A stretch of 64,000 nt of DNA from Liolophura sinensis (lineage: Eukaryota; Mollusca; Polyplacophora; Chitonida; Chitonidae): positions 9,905,717-9,969,716 of the forward strand of contig NC_088305.1 in the NCBI RefSeq assembly GCF_032854445.1, given 5' to 3'. Both the position numbers and the translations under genes were made by a program. This document shows, one piece after another, positions 57,407 through 64,000 of the stretch. Numbering within the stretch: position 1 is the stretch's first letter; every line of letters begins with the position of its first letter. The notes under the pieces are model-generated. The model did not search any database, was not told the DNA's origin, and was given only the letters and a program-made list of their open reading frames with translations.

Positions 57407-57844
57407 ACAATTCTTAACTCAAACATAGAAACACAAACATCTTGTCCTCAGTGCAAGCTAAATGTCATCTATTTGTTGGAAGCATGTCATTTGGGCCATT
57501 CAAAAAAACGCCTTCTGCAAGACAGGCACATACGCAGCAAATGCAAATAAGTTCCCAAATTTCGTACTGATGTTGTTGCTAAATGTATAGTCAGAGCATT
57601 GTAAAAACTTACATATAGTACACCTCCCGTGGCATGGGGAATTTTCCTCGCCGGAGTTTTATCAGGTCTTTTAAAGAAATCCGACGAAATTTTCCTATAA
57701 CCTGACTACCTTGAAAATAACGACAGAGCCTTTTCCGAATTATGGTGACAAGCACGACGACCCGTCTGCGTTTGTGTGTGTTGAAACCCGTCTTTAGCTA
57801 CGGGTACAGTATAATGAGCTCTGAATTTTTACGGCTGAGTAATC

Positions 57845-57987
57845 AGCTTTGCGCAGTGGCGGTACCATAGCCAATGAGGAAAATCCGAGGCGTGGTTATT
57901 GCTAGTTGAAAACTATTCCCAATACCCCGCACTGGCGATCTGAAATACGATCGCCGGTCGCTATTTTTGGATGCTCTTACGGGAGCA
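57845..57987 (+). ncRNA. U4: U4 snRNA copy 50
   Basis: G87A and G94A; the latter turns a G-U pair of the central stem into A-U. Confidence 0.94.
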
Positions 57988-58399
57988 ACAATTCTTAACT
58001 CAAACATAGAAACACAAACATCTTGTCCTCAGTGCAAGCTAAATGTCATCTATTTGTTGGAAGCATGTCATTTGGGCCATTCAAAAATACGCCTTCCGCA
58101 AGACAGGCACATATGCAGCAAATGCAAATAAGTTCCCAAATTTAGTACTGATGTTGTTGCTAAATGTATAGTCAGAGCCTCCCGGGGCCTGGGGAGTATT
58201 CCTCGGCGTAATGTTTTCAGGTCTTTTAAAGAAAAACAACGAAAATTTCAAAAAATTAAACTAGCTTGAAAATAACAATGCAGCCTTTTCCAAAATATAG
58301 TGACAAGCACAACGACCCGTCTGCGTTTGTGTGTGTTGAAGCCCGTCTTTAGCTACGGGTACAGTTGAACGAGCTCTGAATTTTTACGGCTGAGTAATC

Positions 58400-58542
58400 A
58401 GCTTTGCGCAGTGGCGGTACCATAGCCAATGAGGAAAATCCGAGGCGTGGTTATTGCTAGTTGAAAACTATTCCCAATACCCCGCGCTGGCGGTCTGAAA
58501 TACGATCGCCGGTCGCCATTTTTGGATGCTCTTGCGGGAGCA
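58400..58542 (+). ncRNA. U4: U4 snRNA copy 51
   Basis: T118C and A135G; follows the second 555-bp unit. Confidence 0.94.
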
Positions 58543-58980
58543 ACAATTCTTAACTCAAACATAGAAACACAAACATCTTGTGCTCAGTGCAAGCTGAATG
58601 TCATCTATTTGTTGGAAACATGTCATTTGGGCCATTCAAAAAAACGCCTTCCGCAAGACAGGCACATACGCAGCAAATGCAAATAAGTTCCTAAATTTCG
58701 TACTGATGTTGTTGCTAAATGTATAGTCAGAGCATTGTAAAAACTTACATATAATACACCTCCCGGGGCATGGGGAATTTTCCTCGCCGGAATTTTATCA
58801 GGTCTTTTAAAGAAAACCGACGAAATTTTTCTATAACCTAACTACCTTGAAAATAACGACAGAGCCTTTTACGAATTATGGTGACAAGCACGACGACCCT
58901 TCTGCGTTTGTGTGTGTTGAAGCCCGTCTTTAGCTACGGGTACAGTATAATGAGCTCTCAATTTTTACGGCTGAGTAATC

Positions 58981-59123
58981 AGCTTTGCGCAGTGGCGGTA
59001 CCATAGCCAATGAGGAAAATCCGAGGCGTGGTTATTGCTAGTTGAAAACTATTCCCAATACCCCGCGCTGGCGGTCTGAAATACGATCGCCGGTCGCTAT
59101 TTTTGGATGCTCTTACGGGAGCA
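58981..59123 (+). ncRNA. U4: U4 snRNA copy 52
   Basis: Consensus sequence. Confidence 0.96.
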
Positions 59124-59554
59124 ACAATTCTTAACTCAAACATAGAAACACAAACATCTTGTCCTCAGTGCAAGCTGAATGTCATCTATTTGTTTGAAAC
59201 ATGTCATTTGGGCCATTCAAAAAACGCCTTCCGCAAGAGAGGCACATATGCAGCAAATGCAAATAAGTTCCCAAATTTCGTACATATGTTGTTGCTAAAT
59301 GTATAGTCAGAGCATTGTAAAAACTTACATACACCTCCCCGGGCCTGGGCAGTATTCCTTGGCGTAATGTTATCAGGTCTTTTTAAGAAAAAAGCGAAAA
59401 TTTCAAAAAATTAAACTAGCTTGAAAATAACAATGCAGCCATTTGCGAAATATGCTGATGAGCACGACAACCCGATTGCGTCTGTGTGTGTAAAAGCCCG
59501 TCTTTAGCTACGGGTACAGTATAATGAGCTCTGAATTTTTACGGCTGAGTAATC

Positions 59555-59697
59555 AGCTTTGCGCAGTGGCGGTACCATAGCCAATGAGGAAAATCCGAGG
59601 CGTGGTTATTGCTAGTTGAAAACTATTCCCAATACCCCGCGCTGGCGGTCTGAAATACCATCGCCGGTCGCCCTTTTTGGATGCTCTTACGGGAGCA
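59555..59697 (+). ncRNA. U4: U4 snRNA copy 53
   Basis: G105C, T118C and A119C: Sm site CCCTTTTTGG lacks its A. Confidence 0.92.
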
Positions 59698-60135
59698 ACA
59701 ATTCTTAACTCAAACATAGAAACACAAACATCTTGTGCTCAGTGCAAGCTGAATGTCATCTGTTTGTTGGAAACATGTCATTTGGGCCATTCAAAAAAAC
59801 GCCTTCCGCAAGACAGGCACATACGCAGCAAATGCAAATAAGTTCCTAAATTTCGTACTGATGTTGTTGCTAAATGTATAGTCAGAGCATTGTAAAAACT
59901 TACATATAATACACCTCCCGGGGCATGGGGAATTTTCCTCGCCGGAATTTTATCAGGTCTTTTAAAGAAAACCCACGAAATTTTCTTATAACCTAACTAC
60001 CTTGAAAATAACGACAGAGCCTTTTACGAATTATGGTGACAAGCACGACGACCCGTCTGCGTTTGTGTGTGTTGAAGCCCGTCTTTAGCTACGGGTACAG
60101 TATAATGAGCTCTGAATTTTTACGGCTGAGTAATC

Positions 60136-60278
60136 AGCTTTGCGCAGTGGCGGTACCATAGCCAATGAGGAAAATCCGAGGCGTGGTTATTGCTAGTTGA
60201 AAACTATTCCCAATACCCCGCGCTGGCGGTCTGAAATACGATCGCCGGTCGCTATTTTTGGATGCTCTTACGGGAGCA
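60136..60278 (+). ncRNA. U4: U4 snRNA copy 54
   Basis: Consensus sequence. Confidence 0.96.
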
Positions 60279-60709
60279 ACAATTCTTAACTCAAACATAG
60301 AAACACAAACATCTTGTCCTCAGTGCAAGCTGAATGTCATCTATTTGTTTGAAACATGTCATTTGGGCCATTCAAAAAACGCCTTCCGCAAGAGAGGCAC
60401 ATATGCAGCAAATGCAAATAAGTTCCCAAATTTCGTACATATGTTGTTGCTAAATGTATAGTCAGAGCATTGTAAAAACTTACATACACCTCCCCGGGCC
60501 TGGGCAGTATTCCTTGGCGTAATGTTATCAGGTCTTTTTAAGAAAAAAGCGAAAATTTCAAAAAATTAAACTAGCTTGAAAATAACAATGCAGCCATTTG
60601 CAAAATATGCTGATGAGCACGACAACCCGATTGCGTCTGTGTGTGTAAAAGCCCGTCTTTAGCTACGGGTACAGTATAATGAGCTCTGAATTTTTACGGC
60701 TGAGTATTC

Positions 60710-60852
60710 AGCTTTGCGCAGTGGCGGTACCATAGCCAATGAGGAAAATCCGAGGCGTGGTTATTGCTAGTTGAAAACTATTCCCAATACCCCGCGCTGG
60801 CGGTCTGAAATACCATCGCCGGTCGCTATTTTTGGATGCTCTTACGGGAGCA
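60710..60852 (+). ncRNA. U4: U4 snRNA copy 55
   Basis: G105C only. Confidence 0.94.
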
Positions 60853-61290
60853 ACAATTCTTAACTCAAACATAGAAACACAAACATCTTGTGCTCAGTGC
60901 AAGCTGAATGTCATCTGTTTGTTGGAAACATGTCATTTGGGCCATTCAAAAAAACGCCTTCCGCAAGACAGGCACATACGCAGCAAATGCAAATAAGTTC
61001 CTAAATTTCGTACTGATGTTGTTGCTAAATGTATAGTCAGAGCATTGTAAAAACTTACATATAATACACCTCCCGGGGCATGGGGAATTTTCCTCGCCGG
61101 AATTTTATCAGGTCTTTTAAAGAAAACCCACGAAATTTTCTTATAACCTAACTACCTTGAAAATAACGACAGAGCCTTTTACGAATTATGGTGACAAGCA
61201 CGACGACCCGTCTGCGTTTGTGTGTGTTGAAGCCCGTCTTTAGCTACGGGTACAGTATAATGAGCTCTGAATTTTTACGGCTGAGTAATC

Positions 61291-61433
61291 AGCTTTGCGC
61301 AGTGGCGGTACCATAGCCAATGAGGAAAATCCGAGGCGTGGTTATTGCTAGTTGAAAACTATTCCCAATACCCCGCGCTGGCGGTCTGAAATACGATCGC
61401 CGGTCGCTATTTTTGGATGCTCTTACGGGAGCA
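61291..61433 (+). ncRNA. U4: U4 snRNA copy 56
   Basis: Consensus sequence. Confidence 0.96.
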
Positions 61434-61864
61434 ACAATTCTTAACTCAAACATAGAAACACAAACATCTTGTCCTCAGTGCAAGCTGAATGTCATCTATT
61501 TGTTTGAAACATGTCATTTGGGCCATTCAAAAAACGCCTTCCGCAAGAGAGGCACATATGCAGCAAATGCAAATAAGTTCCCAAATTTCGTACATATGTT
61601 GTTGCTAAATGTATAGTCAGAGCATTGTAAAAACTTACATACACCTCCCCGGGCCTGGGCAGTATTCCTTGGCGTAATGTTATCAGGTCTTTTTAAGAAA
61701 AAAGCGAAAATTTCAAAAAATTAAACTAGCTTGAAAATAACAATGCAGCCATTTGCAAAATATGCTGATGAGCACGACAACCCGATTGCGTCTGTGTGTG
61801 TAAAAGCCCGTCTTTAGCTACGGGTACAGTATAATGAGCTCTCAATTTTTACGGCTGAGTATTC

Positions 61865-62007
61865 AGCTTTGCGCAGTGGCGGTACCATAGCCAATGAGGA
61901 AAATCCGAGGCGTGGTTATTGCTAGTTGAAAACTATTCCCAATACCCCGCGCTGGCGGTCTGAAATACGATCGCCGGTCGCTATTTTTGGATGCTCTTAC
62001 GGGAGCA
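61865..62007 (+). ncRNA. U4: U4 snRNA copy 57
   Basis: Consensus RNA; the downstream 3'-box region reads CTCAATCATAGA instead of CTCAAACATAGA. Confidence 0.96.
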
Positions 62008-62440
62008 ACAATTCTTAACTCAATCATAGAAACACAAACATCTTGTCCTCAGTGCAAGCTAAATGTCATCTATTTGTTGGAAGCATGTCATTTGGGCCAT
62101 TCAAAAAAACGCCTTCCGCAAGACAGGCACATATGCAGCAAATGCAAATAAATTCCCAAATTTCGTACAGATGTTGTTGCTAAATGTAAAGTCAGAGCAT
62201 TGTAAAAACTTACATACACCTCCCGGGGCCTGGGGAGTATTCCTCGGCGTAATGTTTTCAGGTCTTTTAAAGAAAAACAACGAAAATTTCAAAAAATTAA
62301 ACTAGCCTGAAAATAACAATGCAGCCTTTTCCAAAATATAGTGACGAGCACAACGACCCGTCTGCGTTTGTGTGTGTTGAAGTCCGTCTTTAGCTACGGG
62401 TACAGTTGAACGAGCTCTGAATTTTTACGGCTGAGTAATC

Positions 62441-62584
62441 AGCTTTGCGCAGTGGCGGTACCATAGCCAATGAGGAAAATCCAAGGAGTGGTTATTGCTA
62501 GTTGAAAACTATTCCCCAATACCCCGCGCTGGCGGTCTGAAATACGATCGCCGGTCGCTTTTTTTGGATGCTCTTACGGGAGCA
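62441..62584 (+). ncRNA. U4: U4 snRNA copy 58, K-turn variant
   Basis: G43A and C47A alter the second K-turn strand, one extra C after nt 73, and A119T makes the Sm site a T run. Likely non-functional. Confidence 0.9.
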
Positions 62585-63021
62585 ACAATTCTTAACTCAA
62601 ACATAGAAACACAAACATCTTGTCCTCAGTGCAAGCTAAATGTCATCTATTTGTTGGAAACATGTCATTTGGGCCATTAAAAAAACGCTTTCCGCAGGAC
62701 AGGCACATATGCAGCAAATGCAAATAAGTTCCCAAATTTCGTACTGATGTTGTTGCTAAATGTAAAATCAGAGCATTGTAAAAACTTACATATAATACAC
62801 CTCCCGGGGCATGGGGAATTTTCCTCGCCGGAATTTTATCAGGTCTTTTAAAGAAAACCCACGAAATTTTCTTATAACCTAACTACCTTGAAAATAACGA
62901 CAGAGCCTTTTACGAATTATGGTGACAAGCACGACGACCCGTCTGCGTTTGTGTGTGTTGAAGCCCGTCTTTAGCTACGGGTACAGTATAATGAGCTCTG
63001 AATTTTTACGGCTGAGTAATC

Positions 63022-63164
63022 AGCTTTGCGCAGTGGCGGTACCATAGCCAATGAGGAAAATCCGAGGCGTGGTTATTGCTAGTTGAAAACTATTCCCAAT
63101 ACCCCGCGCTGGCGGTCTGAAATACGATCGCCGGTCGCTATTTTTGGATGCTCTTACGGGAGCA
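63022..63164 (+). ncRNA. U4: U4 snRNA copy 59
   Basis: Consensus sequence. Confidence 0.96.
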
Positions 63165-63595
63165 ACAATTCTTAACTCAAACATAGAAACACAAACATCT
63201 TGTCCTCAGTGCAAGCTGAATGTCATCTATTTGTTTGAAACATGTCATTTGGGCCATTCAAAAAACGCCTTCCGCAAGAGAGGCACATATGCAGCAAATG
63301 CAAATAAGTTCCCAAATTTCGTACATATGTTGTTGCTAAATGTATAGTCAGAGCATTGTAAAAACTTACATACACCTCCCCGGGCCTGGGCAGTATTCCT
63401 TGGCGTAATGTTATCAGGTCTTTTTAAGAAAAAAGCGAAAATTTCAAAAAATTAAACTAGCTTGAAAATAACAATGCGGCCATTTGCAAAATATGCTGAT
63501 GAGCACGACAACCCGATTGCGTCTGTGTGTGTAAAAGCCCGTCTTTAGCTACGGGTACAGTATAATGAGCTCTCAATTTTTACGGCTGAGTATTC

Positions 63596-63738
63596 AGCTT
63601 TGCGCAGTGGCGGTACCATAGCCAATGAGGAAAATCCGAGGCGTGGTTATTGCTAGTTGAAATCTATTCCCAATACCCCGCGCTGGCGGTCTGAAATACG
63701 ATCGCCGGTCGCTATTTTTGGATGCTCTTACGGGAGCA
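63596..63738 (+). ncRNA. U4: U4 snRNA copy 60
   Basis: A68T; last complete U4 in the window. Same CTCAATCATAGA downstream as copy 57. Confidence 0.95.
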
Positions 63739-64000
63739 ACAATTCTTAACTCAATCATAGAAACACAAACATCTTGTCCTCAGTGCAAGCTAAATGTCAT
63801 CTATTTGTTGGAAGCATGTCATTTGGGCCATTCAAAAAAACGCCTTCCGCAAGACAGGCACATATGCAGCAAATGCAAATAAATTCCCAAATTTCGTACA
63901 GATGTTGTTGCTAAATGTAAAGTCAGAGCATTGTAAAAACTTACATACACCTCCCGGGGCCTGGGGAGTATTCCTCGGCGTAATGTTTTCAGGTCTTTTA

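Larger units (their letters stand above)
58981..62440 (+). repeat. Higher-order repeat: 1155-bp dimers (copies 52-57)
   Basis: U4 starts at 58981, 60136 and 61291 are 1155 bp apart and the intervening ones (59555, 60710, 61865) share the same offset. The dimer halves differ by TTTGAAACATGTC versus TTGGAAACATGTC and by a CCCCGGGCCTGGGCAGTATT block. Copies 59-60 start another dimer. Confidence 0.88.
51558..64000 (+). repeat. U4 snRNA tandem array, right block (rest of copy 39 and copies 40-60)
   Basis: Same unit as the left block but a different spacer subfamily: TATAATGAGCTCTGAATTTT before U4, GAAGCCCG with one C fewer, and often AAAAAATTAAACTAGC and ATGCAGCCATTTACGAAA. Unit lengths fall into 581, 573-576 and 555 bp classes; from 58981 units of 581 and 574 bp alternate as 1155-bp dimers. 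The array continues past the right edge. Confidence 0.97.

Noticed and set aside
59103-59306. Recurring 67-72 codon plus-strand frame starting MDALTGATILN, with a CPQC motif, in many units
   Set aside because: It starts inside the U4 3' end, crosses the 3' box and varies in length and frame between units; it follows from the array sequence being repeated, not from a gene.
24877-64000. CRISPR-like or satellite interpretation of the regular repeats
   Set aside because: Units are about 580 bp, contain a known RNA gene and have no unique spacers; the host is an animal.

Overview
The window is eukaryotic, from a lophotrochozoan animal and most likely a bivalve mollusc. It holds an intron-bearing animal gene (LanC-like), several copies of the tRNA-derived SINE common in molluscs (its 3' tail reads GAAATATTCTTGAGT...AAACACCAATCAAATAAATAAAT), Tc1/mariner transposons, a Penelope-like element and several non-LTR retrotransposons. 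The species call is inference from repeat content; no barcode gene is present.

Layout. (1) 11-5560, minus strand: the first six coding exons of a LANCL1/2-like gene, with SINE copies in its introns; the gene runs off the left edge. (2) 5952-64000: a tandem array of U4 spliceosomal snRNA genes on the plus strand, broken up by mobile elements. I count 62 U4 copies: two diverged ones at 5952 and 6533, and 60 in the main array from 24910 to the right edge, one of them split by a LINE. The repeat unit is about 580 bp. It contains a full U4 (about 143-146 nt, with K-turn, U6-pairing stems, Sm site and 3' stem-loop), a 3'-box-like motif just downstream, an ATGCAAAT octamer about 300 bp upstream of the next U4, and a PSE-like block fixed at -55 to -39. 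(3) 6669-14690: about 8 kb of non-array DNA with a mariner remnant (itself holding a SINE), a Penelope-like element, a 57-bp tandem repeat and an inverted, 5'-truncated Tx1-like LINE split by a Tc1 transposon. (4) 15090-24876: a Tx1-like LINE ('A') inserted in the U4 spacer, starting with a stretch identical to the 5' part of U2 snRNA and interrupted in ORF1 by a whole CR1/L2-like LINE that encodes a 2A-like motif. (5) 47009-51557: a second Tx1-like LINE ('B'), inserted inside a U4 gene with a 15-bp target duplication, and itself carrying a SINE.

The most notable system is the U4 array: at least 62 copies, higher-order repeats (1741-bp trimers on the left, 1155-bp dimers on the right, longer duplicated blocks), two spacer subfamilies meeting around LINE B, and U4 sequence far better conserved than the spacer. 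The LINEs associated with it (one with a U2-like 5' end, one inside U4) suggest a link between Tx1-like retrotransposons and snRNA genes. Collapse or false expansion of the array in the assembly cannot be excluded from sequence alone.
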